DNA of 64,000 nucleotides. Origin: Aureimonas phyllosphaerae (GTDB lineage Bacteria > Pseudomonadota > Alphaproteobacteria > Rhizobiales > Rhizobiaceae). Within the stretch, counting starts at the first letter, position 1. Each line of letters starts with the position of its first letter. Shown in pieces: positions 8,561 to 17,705 of this stretch. Position numbers and translations under genes: made by a program. The DNA is taken from NCBI RefSeq assembly GCF_900113065.1, contig NZ_FOOA01000009.1, forward strand, positions 62,001 through 126,000. Direction: 5' to 3'. The notes beneath the pieces are model-generated. The model did not search any database and was not told the DNA's origin. It saw only the letters and a list, made by a program, of their open reading frames with translations.

Positions 8561-9235
8561 TCAGGCGCCCGCCGTCCAGCGCCAGACCGTGGTGCGCTTG
8601 ACCTCGGCATCCTCGAGCGCGCGCGTCACCGGCACCTCGTAGACGGCCAGCCGCTCGACGCGTGCCGCCGGCAGGTAGGCGCGGCCGGGATCGCCGACCA
8701 GAACCTCGACGCCCCCGGCCGCCAGCCCGTCGAACCAGGGCGCGAGGCGGGCGGCGAAGCCCTGGTCGTAGAAGACGTCGCCGGCAAGAAGCACGTCCGC
8801 CTCGACCTGCCGGCCGATCCGGTCCTCGCTGGCGATCGCGAGCGTGACGCCGTTCAGCGCCGCGTTGAGCTCGGCGGCTTCTCGCGCGAACGGGTCGATG
8901 TCGAGCGCCAGCACGTGGGCCGCGCCCGCCTGTGCCGCCGCGATCGCGACGAGGCCGGAGCCGGAGGCAAGATCCACGACGCGGCGACCGGCGACAGAGG
9001 CGGGATGGTCGAGCACGTAGCGCGCCAGCCCCTGTCCGCCCGCCCAGGCAAAGGCCCAGAACGGCGGCGGCAGGCCGATCGCCTCCAGTTCCTCTTCCGT
9101 CTTCAGCCAGAGCTCGTGCGCCTCGTCGGCGAGATGAAGCACGATCTCCGGCACATGGGGCGGCCGGAGCGGAACGGTGTTGGCGCGGATGAAGTCACGC
9201 CGGCGCGAACGATCGTCCATCACGCGACGGTACAA
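8561..9235 (-). CDS. Class I SAM-dependent methyltransferase, ETFB-lysine methyltransferase-like (METTL20 type)
   Basis: This is a 224-residue methyltransferase. The N-terminal block LWLKTEEELEAIGLPPPFWAFAWAGGQ and the SAM-binding motif VVDLASGSGLVAIAAAQ, followed by an acidic LALDID, match the METTL20/ETFB lysine methyltransferase group, for which bacterial members are known. The post-motif GDVFYDQ corresponds to the family's D-x-F/Y-Y signature. The inferred target is the beta subunit of electron transfer flavoprotein; ribosomal L7/L12 is another described target of bacterial homologues. No ETF gene is in the window. A later start at MDD (9220) is possible. Confidence 0.72.
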   Translation of the reverse strand: MYRRVMDDRSRRRDFIRANTVPLRPPHVPEIVLHLADEAHELWLKTEEELEAIGLPPPFWAFAWAGGQGLARYVLDHPASVAGRRVVDLASGSGLVAIAAAQAGAAHVLALDIDPFAREAAELNAALNGVTLAIASEDRIGRQVEADVLLAGDVFYDQGFAARLAPWFDGLAAGGVEVLVGDPGRAYLPAARVERLAVYEVPVTRALEDAEVKRTTVWRWTAGA

Positions 9236-9298
9236 TCGGTGGAACCGGCTGGCATAACGGAGGGTTGCAATCGTGACAGCAGCACAGGATCACGCGTA

Positions 9299-9382
9299 AT
9301 GCTCAAAGGCGGCCTTCTCTGGCTGATCGGCATTCCGATCCCGATCATCCTTATTCTCTGGTTCCTCGGCTTTCTCAGCTAA
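9299..9382 (+). CDS. 27-residue hydrophobic membrane microprotein
   Basis: This small frame encodes one transmembrane helix and almost nothing else: a short MLKGG N-terminus, then LLWLIGIPIPIILILWFLG. The central IPIP motif is one I recall from tiny uncharacterised proteins annotated across alphaproteobacteria. A strong terminator hairpin follows 24 bp after the stop, consistent with a real transcription unit ending here. No clear Shine-Dalgarno sequence is seen: the 15 bases before the ATG read AGCACAGGATCACGC plus TA. Function is unknown. Confidence 0.6.
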   Translation: MLKGGLLWLIGIPIPIILILWFLGFLS

Positions 9383-9406
9383 ATCCTAGAGAGCCGGAAC
9401 ATCCAA

Positions 9407-9445
9407 CGAAACGGCCGCGCCTTCCGACAAGGCGCGGCCGTTTCG
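9407..9445. terminator. Bidirectional intrinsic terminator
   Basis: A perfect 15-bp inverted repeat (9407-9421 and 9431-9445) surrounds a 9-base loop. The stem is flanked by AAA/TTT at its base, so it can act in both directions. It separates the plus-strand microprotein from the minus-strand DUF3072 gene. Confidence 0.8.
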
Positions 9446-9466
9446 CGAACTTGGCGACGGTCCGGA

Positions 9467-9694
9467 TCAGGCGTCCTTCAGGCGCTTGCTCTTGGCCTGT
9501 AACTCATCGATCAGCTTCGACGCGTCGCCCTTGGTCAGCGTGTCGTCGAACGGGTGGTCCGTCTCCTCGCACAGGGTCTTGAGATAGGACGCTTGCGCGC
9601 CCGTCATCGGCTCGTCGCCGGTGGTCCAGTCGTCCGGGTCCTTCACCGTGTTCGAATTGGCGGCGTCCGCCTTGGGATTGGCTTCGGTCATCAA
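9467..9694 (-). CDS. DUF3072 domain protein
   Basis: This is a small soluble acidic protein of 75 residues. The core DPDDWTTGDEPMTGAQASYLKTL is the diagnostic DUF3072 sequence, and the rest (PFDDTLTKGDASKLIDELQ) fits the same family, which is common in alphaproteobacteria and of unknown function. The N-terminal part is polar and probably disordered. It sits alone between a terminator and the EVE-domain gene, so it may have its own promoter. Confidence 0.85.
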   Translation of the reverse strand: MMTEANPKADAANSNTVKDPDDWTTGDEPMTGAQASYLKTLCEETDHPFDDTLTKGDASKLIDELQAKSKRLKDA

Positions 9695-9736
9695 ACGCTC
9701 CGCGTGTCTGTTGTTCGCGAAACGTTCCGGCTCGCG

Positions 9737-10174
9737 TCAGGTTCCCGTCGCCGTCTTCCAGTCGAGCCCGCCCATCTCGCAGATCGTGCGGAACTCGTCC
9801 TCCGTCACCGGCTGCACCGACAGTCGCGAATTGGTGACGAGGACCATGTCCTTGAGGCGCGGCTCGGCCTTGGCGGCATCGAGCGTCACCGGGTTCGGCA
9901 TGTCGGCGACGGCCCGGACCTCGACGCATTCCCAGCGCGGGTCGTCCGCGGTCGAGTCGGGATGGGCGAGGGCACAGACCTCGACCACGCCGACGACGGC
10001 CTTGCCCTCGTTGGAATGGTAGAAGAAGCCGCGCTCGCCGAGCTGCATGGTGCGCATGAAGTTGCGCGCCTGGTAGTTGCGAACGCCCGTCCACTCGGTG
10101 CCCGCCGCGCCGCAGTCCTTCTGCTGCTGGAAGGACCACTTGAACGGCTCGGACTTGAACAGCCAGAAGGCCAT
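9737..10174 (-). CDS. EVE domain protein
   Basis: This is an EVE-domain (PUA-like fold) protein of 145 residues. It begins at MAFWLFKSEP, followed by the family hallmarks EWTGVRNYQARNF and GERGFFYHSNEGKAVVG. EVE domains bind modified nucleobases. The start at 10174 overlaps the stop of the upstream YciI-like gene in an ATGA arrangement, which decides it over an upstream in-frame ATG. It is the last gene of the tsaD-gpsA-yciI-EVE operon. Confidence 0.88.
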   Translation of the reverse strand: MAFWLFKSEPFKWSFQQQKDCGAAGTEWTGVRNYQARNFMRTMQLGERGFFYHSNEGKAVVGVVEVCALAHPDSTADDPRWECVEVRAVADMPNPVTLDAAKAEPRLKDMVLVTNSRLSVQPVTEDEFRTICEMGGLDWKTATGT

Positions 10175-10464
10175 CAGGCGGTCTCGGGGTTGTTGACCGA
10201 CCAGTTCCAACGCCGCACCGTGACCGACGAGAAGAGGCCTGCCTTCGCGAAGGGGTCCTGTTCGCCGAGCGCCCGTGCGGCCGCTGCGTTGTCCGCCTCG
10301 ACCACGATCAGGCTGCCGGTCGGCTTGCCGTCCTCATCGAGGAAGGGCCCGGCGAACTTCAGCGTCGGACCGAGCGACTTGAGGTGGGCGAGATGCTCCG
10401 GGCGGTTGTCCGCCCGCAGGGTTCCGGCATCCGTGCGGTCTTCGCAGAGAAGGGCATACAGCAT
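10174..10464 (-). CDS. YciI-like protein
   Basis: This is a 96-residue ferredoxin-like-fold protein of the YciI/YCII family. It begins MLYALLCEDR, with RPEHLAHLKSLG (a conserved His region) and the EQDPFAKAGLF block characteristic of the family. Members are small proteins sometimes related to chlorinated-compound metabolism, but most have unknown roles. ATG 10464 is the natural start; sequence upstream in the frame is the low-complexity shadow of gpsA. It is translationally coupled to the EVE gene by ATGA overlap. Confidence 0.85.
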   Translation of the reverse strand: MLYALLCEDRTDAGTLRADNRPEHLAHLKSLGPTLKFAGPFLDEDGKPTGSLIVVEADNAAAARALGEQDPFAKAGLFSSVTVRRWNWSVNNPETA

Positions 10465-10528
10465 TGTCAGTCCCCGATCGGTTGGCTGACCGCCCCGTAG
10501 CAAATCGGGCCGGGCGATCAAGCGGTTT

Positions 10529-11497
10529 TCAGAACTCGCGCTTGAGCGGTCGCGCCAGAAGCGCGGCGACGGCGTCGGCCACCGGCAGCGTCCCGTCGAG
10601 AATGCCGGCGACGGCCTGGATGATCGGCGCCTCGATGCCGCGCTCGGTGGCGAGCCGCGCCGCGACACCCGCCGAGAAGACACCCTCGGCAAGCTTCAGG
10701 GTTGAAAGGTCCTCGCCGCGACCCAGCGCCAGCCCGTAGGCGAAGTTGCGCGACTGCGTGCCCGAACAGGTGAGCACGAGGTCGCCGAGGCCCGACAGGC
10801 CGACCAGCGTGCGGGGATCGGCACCGAGCGCCTCCCCGAGCCGCGTCAGTTCCACGAAGCCGCGCGTGACGAGCGCGGCCTGCGCCGAGGCGCCGAGCCC
10901 AAGACCGGCGCTGGCGCCGGCCGCGATGGCCAGGACGTTCTTCAGCGCCCCGCCCGCCTCGACGCCGAGGACGTCGGTGCCGGCATAAACGCGGAAGGCG
11001 GGCCCCGCGAGGCGTCGTGCGAGCGCGTCGGCAAGCGCCGCGTCGCGCGCGGCGAGCGTCACCGCCGTCGGCAGGCCGGCGGCGACATCGCTCGCAAAGC
11101 TCGGGCCGGACAGGACCGCGACGGGATAGCCGGGCAGTTCGGCCTCGACCACGGCGGAGGCGAAGAGCCCCGTATCGCGCTCGATGCCTTTGGAGCAGAG
11201 GACGAGCGCGGCGCCGGCCGACAGATGCGGCGCCAGCATCCGGCACACGGCGCGCAACGTCTGGGCGGGCGTCACCAGGAGGACGATCCCGGCGCCGCCG
11301 ATCGCCGTCGGCTTCAGCACCGCCTCGATGCCGACGGGCAGCACGATGCCGGGGAGATAGGCCGGGTTCTCCCGCCGCCGGTTGATCGCGTCCGCGATCG
11401 CCGCGTCGCGCAGGAGAAGGCGCACCGGTTCTTCGCGTGCGGCGACCGTCGCGAGCGCCGTTCCCCAGGCGCCGCCGCCCACCACCGCGACGCTCAT
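10529..11497 (-). CDS. gpsA: Glycerol-3-phosphate dehydrogenase [NAD(P)+]
   Basis: This 322-residue cytoplasmic enzyme reduces dihydroxyacetone phosphate to sn-glycerol 3-phosphate for phospholipid synthesis. The N-terminal dinucleotide motif is [14 protein letters not shown]. The catalytic lysine lies in [15 protein letters not shown], and the substrate-binding region reads [23 protein letters not shown]. The start at 11497 overlaps the tsaD stop (ATGA). Length is normal for the family. Confidence 0.96.
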   Translation of the reverse strand: MSVAVVGGGAWGTALATVAAREEPVRLLLRDAAIADAINRRRENPAYLPGIVLPVGIEAVLKPTAIGGAGIVLLVTPAQTLRAVCRMLAPHLSAGAALVLCSKGIERDTGLFASAVVEAELPGYPVAVLSGPSFASDVAAGLPTAVTLAARDAALADALARRLAGPAFRVYAGTDVLGVEAGGALKNVLAIAAGASAGLGLGASAQAALVTRGFVELTRLGEALGADPRTLVGLSGLGDLVLTCSGTQSRNFAYGLALGRGEDLSTLKLAEGVFSAGVAARLATERGIEAPIIQAVAGILDGTLPVADAVAALLARPLKREF

Positions 11498-12603
11498 GCC
11501 TTGGCTCCGCGCTTGCCGAAGCCGATCAGCGGCGCGGCGGTCGCGTCGAGCGGCCAGCGCGGGCGCACCGGGGCGCTGGAGGCGTCGCGCTCGCCCGCCT
11601 CGAGACGCTCGAGCCCGGCATAGGCGATCATCGCCGCATTGTCGGTGCACAGGGCATGGGGCGGCGAGACGAGCCGCACGCCGGTGCGTTCCGACAGCGC
11701 GGCCAGAGCCCGGCGGATTTCGCCGTTGGCCGCGACGCCCCCCGCCACCGCGAGCGCAGGGTCGGCGAGATCGGGGAACCGGTCGCGGAAGCGCGCCAGC
11801 GCCAGCGCCAGCCGGTCCGCGACGCTCTCGCTCGCCGCGCGCTGGAAGGCGGCGCAGAGGTCGGCGACGTCCTGGGGCTCCAGCGGCGCGTTGGCTTCGG
11901 CCGTCTGCCGCACGGCGGTCTTCAGGCCGGAGAACGAGAAATCGAGCCGCTTCTCGCCGCGCAGCGGGCGGGGCAGGGGAAAGCGGTGCGGGTCGCCGCC
12001 GTCCGCCAGGCGCTCGACGCTCGGGCCGCCGGGATGGGGCAGTTCGAGGAGCTTGGCGGTCTTGTCGAAGGCCTCGCCCAGCGCGTCGTCGATGGTGGTG
12101 CCCCAGCGCTCGTAGGCCCCGAGGCCCTCGACCAGCAGGATCTGGGTGTGCCCGCCCGAGACGAGAAGCAGGAGATAGGGATAGGCGAGCCCGTCGGTGA
12201 GGCGCGGCGTCAGCGCATGGCCTTCCAGGTGATTGACGGCGATGAAGGGCAGGCCGAGCGGCCGCGCGATGGCCTTGGCCGCGGTCGCGCCGACGATCAG
12301 CCCGCCGACGAGGCCGGGCCCGACGGTCGCGGCTACCGCCCCGATCTCGCGGAGCGACACGCCCGCCTCGTCGAGCGCCGCCCGGACGATCCCGCCGATC
12401 GCCTCGGCATGGGCGCGCGCGGCGATCTCGGGCACCACGCCCCCGAAGGCGGCATGCTCGTCGATCTGGCTGAGGACGACGTTGGACAGGATCCGCGCCC
12501 CGCCGTCGGCGTCGCGCCCGACCACGGCAGCCGCGGTCTCGTCGCAGCTCGTCTCGATGCCGAGGACGAGCGGGCCGGTGGGGGAGGGGGCTTCTGGCGT
12601 CAT
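11494..12603 (-). CDS. tsaD: tRNA N6-adenosine threonylcarbamoyltransferase
   Basis: TsaD transfers threonylcarbamoyl to A37 of ANN-decoding tRNAs. The 369-residue protein has the ASKHA signature [15 protein letters not shown] at its start, the metal-binding NHLEGH motif, SGGHTQ, and the C-terminal [16 protein letters not shown] block. The chosen ATG (12603, MTPEAP) lies a little before the conserved core; an ATG four codons upstream (12615) is possible and neither has a strong ribosome site. It is the first gene of the tsaD-gpsA-yciI-EVE operon and is divergent from hemC. Confidence 0.96.
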   Translation of the reverse strand: MTPEAPSPTGPLVLGIETSCDETAAAVVGRDADGGARILSNVVLSQIDEHAAFGGVVPEIAARAHAEAIGGIVRAALDEAGVSLREIGAVAATVGPGLVGGLIVGATAAKAIARPLGLPFIAVNHLEGHALTPRLTDGLAYPYLLLLVSGGHTQILLVEGLGAYERWGTTIDDALGEAFDKTAKLLELPHPGGPSVERLADGGDPHRFPLPRPLRGEKRLDFSFSGLKTAVRQTAEANAPLEPQDVADLCAAFQRAASESVADRLALALARFRDRFPDLADPALAVAGGVAANGEIRRALAALSERTGVRLVSPPHALCTDNAAMIAYAGLERLEAGERDASSAPVRPRWPLDATAAPLIGFGKRGAKA

Positions 12604-12699
12604 GGAGGAGCACATAGCCGCGCGATGAGGTTTTCGCCACCGTCGGCGCGCGCCGGGGCTTTGGTGTGGAACCCGCCCGCCGGCCTGTTGTAGGGAGGG

Positions 12700-12734
12700 G
12701 CAGCACCGGCGGCGCATCCCACTGCCGGTGCTGC
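12700..12734 (+). promoter_or_regulatory. Leader hairpin or operator upstream of hemC
   Basis: A perfect 11-bp inverted repeat (12700-12710 and 12724-12734) with a 13-base loop lies 19 bases before the hemC start codon, next to the AAGG ribosome-binding site. It has no T tract, so it is not a terminator. It may be a protein-binding palindrome or an RNA structure affecting hemC translation; which of these is inference. Confidence 0.5.
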
Positions 12735-12753
12735 GATCGAAAGGCTGAGCCCC

Positions 12754-13686
12754 ATGACCTCCCGACCCTTCCGCATCGGCACGCGCGGCAGCCGCCTCGC
12801 GCTCGCCCAGGCGCACGAGGTTCGCACCCGCCTGATGGCCGCGCACGGCCTGCCGGAAGAGGCGTTCGAGGTCATGGTGATCTCGACCGCCGGCGACCGG
12901 ATCCAGGACCGCGCCCTGTCGGAGGTCGGCGGCAAGGGGCTTTTCACCAAGGAGATCGAGGAAGCGCTGCTCGGCAACCAGATCGACGTCGCCGTCCATT
13001 CCTCCAAGGACATGGCGACCGCGGTGCCGGCCGGCCTCAGCCTCTCCGCCTTCCTGCCGCGCGAGGACGTGCGCGACGTCTTCATCGGGCGCCGCGTCCG
13101 GGCGATCAATGAGCTTCCACACGGCGCGCGCGTCGGCTCCGCCTCGCTGCGGCGGCAGGCCCTGCTGCGCCGGCTGCGCCCCGATCTCGACCTCGTGATC
13201 TTCCGCGGCAACGTCCAGACGCGCCTCCAGAAGCTGGAGCGCGGCGAGGTCGAGGGCACGCTTCTGGCGCTCGCCGGCCTCAACCGGCTGGACGCTGCCG
13301 GGGTCGCCGGCGAGATCCTCGACGTCGCGGCGTTTCCGCCGGCGCCGGGGCAGGGCGCGATCTGCGTCGAGCAGCGTGCGGCCGACGAGCGGACCGCCGA
13401 GATGATGGCGCCGCTCGACCACCCGGAGACGCACCGCGCGCTTCTGGCCGAGCGTGCGTTCCTCGCCGTCCTCGACGGCTCCTGCCGCACGCCGATCGCC
13501 GCCTATGCCGAGCCGCGCGGCGACGCCTTCCGCTTCCACGGCATGATCCTCACGCCGGACGGCGCTCGCATGCACGAGACGGAGATCCACGTGCCCCAGA
13601 CCGACGCGGTGGGCGCGGCGCGCGATGCGGCCCACGCGCTCGTCGCCGAGGCGGGGCCGGACTTCTTCGTCGGCTGGGCCGGCTGA
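12754..13686 (+). CDS. hemC: Porphobilinogen deaminase (hydroxymethylbilane synthase)
   Basis: This 310-residue enzyme condenses four porphobilinogens to hydroxymethylbilane. It shows the N-terminal [13 protein letters not shown] motif, the catalytic Asp region HSSKDMAT, the arginines of [11 protein letters not shown], and the dipyrromethane-cofactor Cys at C244 in [12 protein letters not shown]. It is the first gene of a heme operon continuing into hemD, a Mic60-like gene and hemY. Confidence 0.97.
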   Translation: MTSRPFRIGTRGSRLALAQAHEVRTRLMAAHGLPEEAFEVMVISTAGDRIQDRALSEVGGKGLFTKEIEEALLGNQIDVAVHSSKDMATAVPAGLSLSAFLPREDVRDVFIGRRVRAINELPHGARVGSASLRRQALLRRLRPDLDLVIFRGNVQTRLQKLERGEVEGTLLALAGLNRLDAAGVAGEILDVAAFPPAPGQGAICVEQRAADERTAEMMAPLDHPETHRALLAERAFLAVLDGSCRTPIAAYAEPRGDAFRFHGMILTPDGARMHETEIHVPQTDAVGAARDAAHALVAEAGPDFFVGWAG

Positions 13687-13692
13687 GGCGAG

Positions 13693-14379
13693 GTGGCGCG
13701 GGTCCTCGTCCTGCGCGAGCCTGAAGACGGGGCGCGCACGGCCGCGATCCTGCGCGCGCGCGGCCACGAGCCTTTGATGCTGCCCCTCCAGGCGGTGCAC
13801 CCGCTCTGGCCACCGCTGGGGGCAGAGCCGCTGGGCGGGTTCGTCGCGACCAGCGCCCATGCCGCGCCCTGGCTCGCCCGCCATGCGACAGGCACGGGCG
13901 CGCCGGTGCTGGCGGTCGGGGCGCGGACCGCCGAGGCGCTGCGCTCGAAAGGAATTTCAGAGGTGATCGAGGGGCCCGGCCGGGCCGAGGACCTCGTGCC
14001 GCTGGCCGAGGCGCTGCGGAGCCAAGCGCCGCTCGTCTACGCCGCCGGGCGCATCCGCCTGCCCGATCTCGAGGCCGGCCTGCGCGCGCGGGGCGTCGCG
14101 TTCCGCACGCTCGAGGTCTACGACATGGTGGACCGGCTGCCCGCCGATGCCCAGGTCGAGCTGGCCCTGACGGGCGGCGCGCCCGATGCCGTGCTCCTCC
14201 TGTCGCGGCGCCAGGCGGACCTCTTCGAGGCCTTGTCCACCCGCCATCCCGAACTTCGGGCGGGGTCGATTCGCCCGCTTTGCCTCTCGCAGGCGGTGGC
14301 CGCCCGGCTGGCATCCACCCGCCGCCCCGAATGGGGCGCTCGCCCGACGCTCGACGATCTCGTCGCCCGGCTGGGTTGA
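13693..14379 (+). CDS. hemD: Uroporphyrinogen-III synthase
   Basis: This 228-residue protein cyclises hydroxymethylbilane with D-ring inversion. Sequence conservation in this family is weak, but the N-terminal [24 protein letters not shown], the VGARTAEAL block and position directly after hemC identify it. Translation probably starts at GTG 13693, six bases after the hemC stop. The C-terminal [12 protein letters not shown] is typical of alphaproteobacterial HemD. Confidence 0.92.
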   Translation: MARVLVLREPEDGARTAAILRARGHEPLMLPLQAVHPLWPPLGAEPLGGFVATSAHAAPWLARHATGTGAPVLAVGARTAEALRSKGISEVIEGPGRAEDLVPLAEALRSQAPLVYAAGRIRLPDLEAGLRARGVAFRTLEVYDMVDRLPADAQVELALTGGAPDAVLLLSRRQADLFEALSTRHPELRAGSIRPLCLSQAVAARLASTRRPEWGARPTLDDLVARLG

Positions 14380-14575
14380 GCCGTTGGCAGGGCGCTTCTT
14401 CACCGTGCCGGTTCACGAACGCGGTTAGTGCCCACAAACTCCGTTGCAGCTTGGCGCGGACACGCTAAATCAGCATCGGCCTGTCCCGGCTCCACCGGGA
14501 GAGGCGGATCGGCCGTGCGCCGGAACCCAAAGGATGCGGCTTCGTTCGGAGCCGACGCGACTCGAGGAGACCCGG

Positions 14576-16249
14576 ATGGCCAATCGCCCGCGCCGCCCCA
14601 CGACCGGCGGCAGACCGGAAACCATCATCGACGGCAAGGCCGAGCGGATCGGGGCGACCGGCGGGCCGGAGGATCTGGCGCGTCCTGCCGACGCTGAACG
14701 ATCCGCCGTGGAGCCTGGTTTTGGCACGGACACGGTCTCGGGCGCCGACGAGGCGGTGGTGAGCGGCGGCGCTGCGGCCGATCGCACCTCGACGCCGTCC
14801 GACGCGGTGGTCGAGACCGGCGATGCGGGCGAGGCGGCGCGCGTTCACGATGCGGTGGCAAACCCCGCGCCCGAAGGTGTCGACCGCGTCGAGCCGGCGA
14901 CGGGTGCCGCCCTGCCGGCCGGCGACGACCGCCCTGCGGCGGTTGAGACGAGCGAATCGCCGGCGGTCGAGTTTGCGCGCGAGGAAGGCTTCGTGCCTGA
15001 GGATGCGGTGGCGGCCGAGCCCGCGCGCCAGCATCTCGGCGAGTTCGAGGATGACGAGACGGTGCATCCGCAGGCCGAGGCCGCGCGCACGCAGACCACG
15101 GTTCCCGACAACAGCCCTTATCTCGCCGGCCATTCCAGCGAGCCCCGCGGCGGCGCGGGCTTCGGTTCGCTCCTGGGCGCGGGCGCGCTCGGCGCCGTGA
15201 TCGCGCTTCTTCTCGGCGGTACCGCGCTCTACGGCGGTCTCATCCCGCCGCCCGGCCAGCAGCAGCCGGTGCAGACCCAGCAGTTCGCCCAGGCCGGCGA
15301 CGTCCAGCAGCTTCGCAGCGACCTCGATCAGGTGCGCGGCGTGGTCGAGCAGGTCCAGTCCGCGCAGGCCGCCGGCGGCGCGGGCTCGGGCACGGTGTCC
15401 ACCGCCGAGTTCACGCAGCTGACCGACCGCGTGACCGCCAACGAGCGTGCCATCCAGAGCGGCGGCACCTCGACCGGCGATGCGGCGGCAGCCGCCGCCA
15501 CCGCCAACGAGGCGGCGACCGCCGCGCGCGACACCGCGGCGCGGGCCGAGACCGCCGCCAACGCGGCCCGCGACACCGCGAATGCCGCGCAGGGCGCCGC
15601 CGACGAGGCGCGCCAGGGTGTCTCCGCCGCGCAGCAGGCCGCCCAGAACGCCCAGAGCGCCGCCAACGAGGCGCGCTCGGCGATCGACGGTTTCGGCCAG
15701 CGCCTCGGCGCGATCGAGGAAGCCAACAAGCGTGCCGCCGTCGCCCTCTCGGCCGCCGGGCTGAAGTCGGCGATCGATCGCGGCACGCCTTTCATGTCGG
15801 AACTCGAAAGCTTCGCGACCGCCTCCGGCGACACTGGGGCTGTCGCGCCCTTGCGCGATTTCGCCGCCAAGGGCGTCCCCACCACGTCGGCGCTGAACGC
15901 CCGTTGGCAGGAGGCCGAAGCGGCGATCCTTTCGGCCGTGCGCCCTGAAGTCTCAACGGAGGACGTCGGCACGCAGGTCCTGTCGGGGCTGCGCTCGCTG
16001 GTCCAGGTCCGCCCGGCCGGCAGCAGCGTTGCGCCCGATGCGCCGGGGCCGCAGGCGGCCGTCGCGCGCATGGACGCGGCCGTCACCTCTGGCAACTACG
16101 CCACCTGGCTCGCCGAGTGGGACAAGCTGCCGGACGCGGCCAAGACCGCCTCCGAGAGCTTCGCCGCCGACGTTCGCGCGCGCGTCGAGGCCGACCGCCT
16201 CATCCAGGACACGATCAACCGCGCCGTCGGCGCCTCGTCGCAGGGCTGA
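14576..16249 (+). CDS. Alphaproteobacterial Mic60/mitofilin-like inner-membrane protein (COG4223)
   Basis: This 557-residue protein has an acidic, disordered N-terminal cytoplasmic region (about 1-190), a single transmembrane helix (SLLGAGALGAVIALLLGGTA), and then a long Ala/Gln/Glu-rich coiled coil (DTAARAETAANAA-type heptads) ending in a helical mitofilin-like C-terminal domain. Homologues are the bacterial relatives of mitochondrial Mic60, which bend and tether membranes. ATG 14576 is chosen because GAGGAG lies seven bases upstream; an earlier in-frame ATG at 14444 overlaps the hemD downstream region without such a site. Its place between hemD and hemY is the conserved alphaproteobacterial order. 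Confidence 0.85.
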   Translation: MANRPRRPTTGGRPETIIDGKAERIGATGGPEDLARPADAERSAVEPGFGTDTVSGADEAVVSGGAAADRTSTPSDAVVETGDAGEAARVHDAVANPAPEGVDRVEPATGAALPAGDDRPAAVETSESPAVEFAREEGFVPEDAVAAEPARQHLGEFEDDETVHPQAEAARTQTTVPDNSPYLAGHSSEPRGGAGFGSLLGAGALGAVIALLLGGTALYGGLIPPPGQQQPVQTQQFAQAGDVQQLRSDLDQVRGVVEQVQSAQAAGGAGSGTVSTAEFTQLTDRVTANERAIQSGGTSTGDAAAAAATANEAATAARDTAARAETAANAARDTANAAQGAADEARQGVSAAQQAAQNAQSAANEARSAIDGFGQRLGAIEEANKRAAVALSAAGLKSAIDRGTPFMSELESFATASGDTGAVAPLRDFAAKGVPTTSALNARWQEAEAAILSAVRPEVSTEDVGTQVLSGLRSLVQVRPAGSSVAPDAPGPQAAVARMDAAVTSGNYATWLAEWDKLPDAAKTASESFAADVRARVEADRLIQDTINRAVGASSQG

Positions 16250-16250
16250 C

Positions 16251-17666
16251 ATGCTGGCTATTCTCGCCTTCTTCCTCGTCGTCCTGGCCGCCGGTCTCGG
16301 CTTCGCCTGGCTCGCCGACCATCCCGGAACCGTGTCGCTGATCTGGCAGGGCCAGGAGGTCGGAACGAGCTTCACCGTCTTCGTGGTTCTGCAGATTGCG
16401 CTGGTCGTTGCGGCGGTGCTCCTGTTCTGGATCGTGCGCGGCTTCTTCAAGGCGCCCAACCGCGTGTCGCGCTTCTTCTCGACGCGCCGCCGCGACAAGG
16501 GCTACCGCGCGCTGTCGGCCGGCATCATCGCGGTCGGTGCGGGCGATGCCGTCACCGCGCGGCGCATGACCAAGCAGGCGGCCAAGCTCCTGCCGGGTCG
16601 GTCCGAGCCGATGCTGCGCTTCCTTGACGCGCAGACCGCGCTGATCGAGGGCGACAATGCCCGCGCCCGCGCGATCTTCGAGGAACTGGAAGCCCAGCCC
16701 GAGACCCGTCTCGTCGGCCTCAGGGGCCTCTATCTCGAGGCCGAGCGCCTCGGCGACCGTGGGGCGGCCCGCAACTACGCCGAGCGCGCGGTGCGCATCG
16801 CGCCCCATGTCGGCTGGGCCGGCGGCGCCGTGCTTGACCTTAAGGCCGCGCAGGGCGACTTCGACGGCGCGCTGGCGATCCTCGAGGCGCAGCGCGATTC
16901 GCGCCTCATCGACAAGGCCGAGAGCCGCAGGCTCCGCGCCGTGCTGCTCGCCGGCAAGGCGCAGACGCTGGCCGACGCCGACCCGAACGGCGCCCGTGCG
17001 CTCGCCCGCGAGGCGCAGAAGCTCGCGCCCGATCTGGTGCCCGCCGCCGCGATCGCCGGCCGCGCCGCGATCCGCCTCGGCGACGGGCGCGCCGCCACCA
17101 AGGCGCTTGAAGCCTCCTGGAAGCACGAGCCGCATCCCGAGATCGCCGCGCTCTACATCCACGCGCGCTCCGGCGACGGCGTCGAGGAGCGGCTGCGCCG
17201 CGCCCGTGCACTGGCGGCGCTGCATCCCGGCCATGTCGAGTCGCGCCTCGCGGTGGCCCACGCCGCCCTCGACGCCCGCGATTTCGCGACCGCGCGCGCC
17301 GAGGCGACGGCGGCCGCGGACGCTGCGCCGCGCGAATCGACCTACCTGCTCCTGGCCGACATCGAGGATGCCGAGTCCGGCAACGAGGCTCTGGTGCGCC
17401 AGTGGATGGCGCGCGCCGTCCATGCGCCGAAGGATCCCGCCTGGACCGCGGATGGCGTGACGCGCCGCGAGTGGGCGCCGGTGTCGCCGGTGACCGGACG
17501 GCTCGACGCGTTCCGCTGGGTGTCGCCGCCGGCAACGCCGCAGGTCGCGACCCTGTCGGAGCCCGGCTCGATCCGCGCCATCGCCGACAGCTACCCCCGC
17601 AGCGCCGACCAGCCGCGCAGCCCGGACGCTGCGGCCGACACGCCGCACCCCGCCGAACACGCCTGA
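16251..17666 (+). CDS. hemY: HemY-type TPR inner-membrane protein
   Basis: This 471-residue protein is the gene called hemY in Proteobacteria, unrelated to the Bacillus protoporphyrinogen oxidase of that name. Two transmembrane helices occupy the N-terminus (MLAILAFFLVVLAAGLGFAW and VFVVLQIALVVAAVLLFWI), forming the HemY N-terminal domain. Tetratricopeptide-like helical repeats fill residues of about 80-400. It starts one base after the Mic60-like stop codon. It may scaffold heme-synthesis enzymes, but a catalytic role is not supported by any motif. Confidence 0.92.
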   Translation: MLAILAFFLVVLAAGLGFAWLADHPGTVSLIWQGQEVGTSFTVFVVLQIALVVAAVLLFWIVRGFFKAPNRVSRFFSTRRRDKGYRALSAGIIAVGAGDAVTARRMTKQAAKLLPGRSEPMLRFLDAQTALIEGDNARARAIFEELEAQPETRLVGLRGLYLEAERLGDRGAARNYAERAVRIAPHVGWAGGAVLDLKAAQGDFDGALAILEAQRDSRLIDKAESRRLRAVLLAGKAQTLADADPNGARALAREAQKLAPDLVPAAAIAGRAAIRLGDGRAATKALEASWKHEPHPEIAALYIHARSGDGVEERLRRARALAALHPGHVESRLAVAHAALDARDFATARAEATAAADAAPRESTYLLLADIEDAESGNEALVRQWMARAVHAPKDPAWTADGVTRREWAPVSPVTGRLDAFRWVSPPATPQVATLSEPGSIRAIADSYPRSADQPRSPDAAADTPHPAEHA

Positions 17667-17705
17667 CCCTCTCTCGCTTCCACCCCGCCCGGCCCGGACG
17701 ATTCC

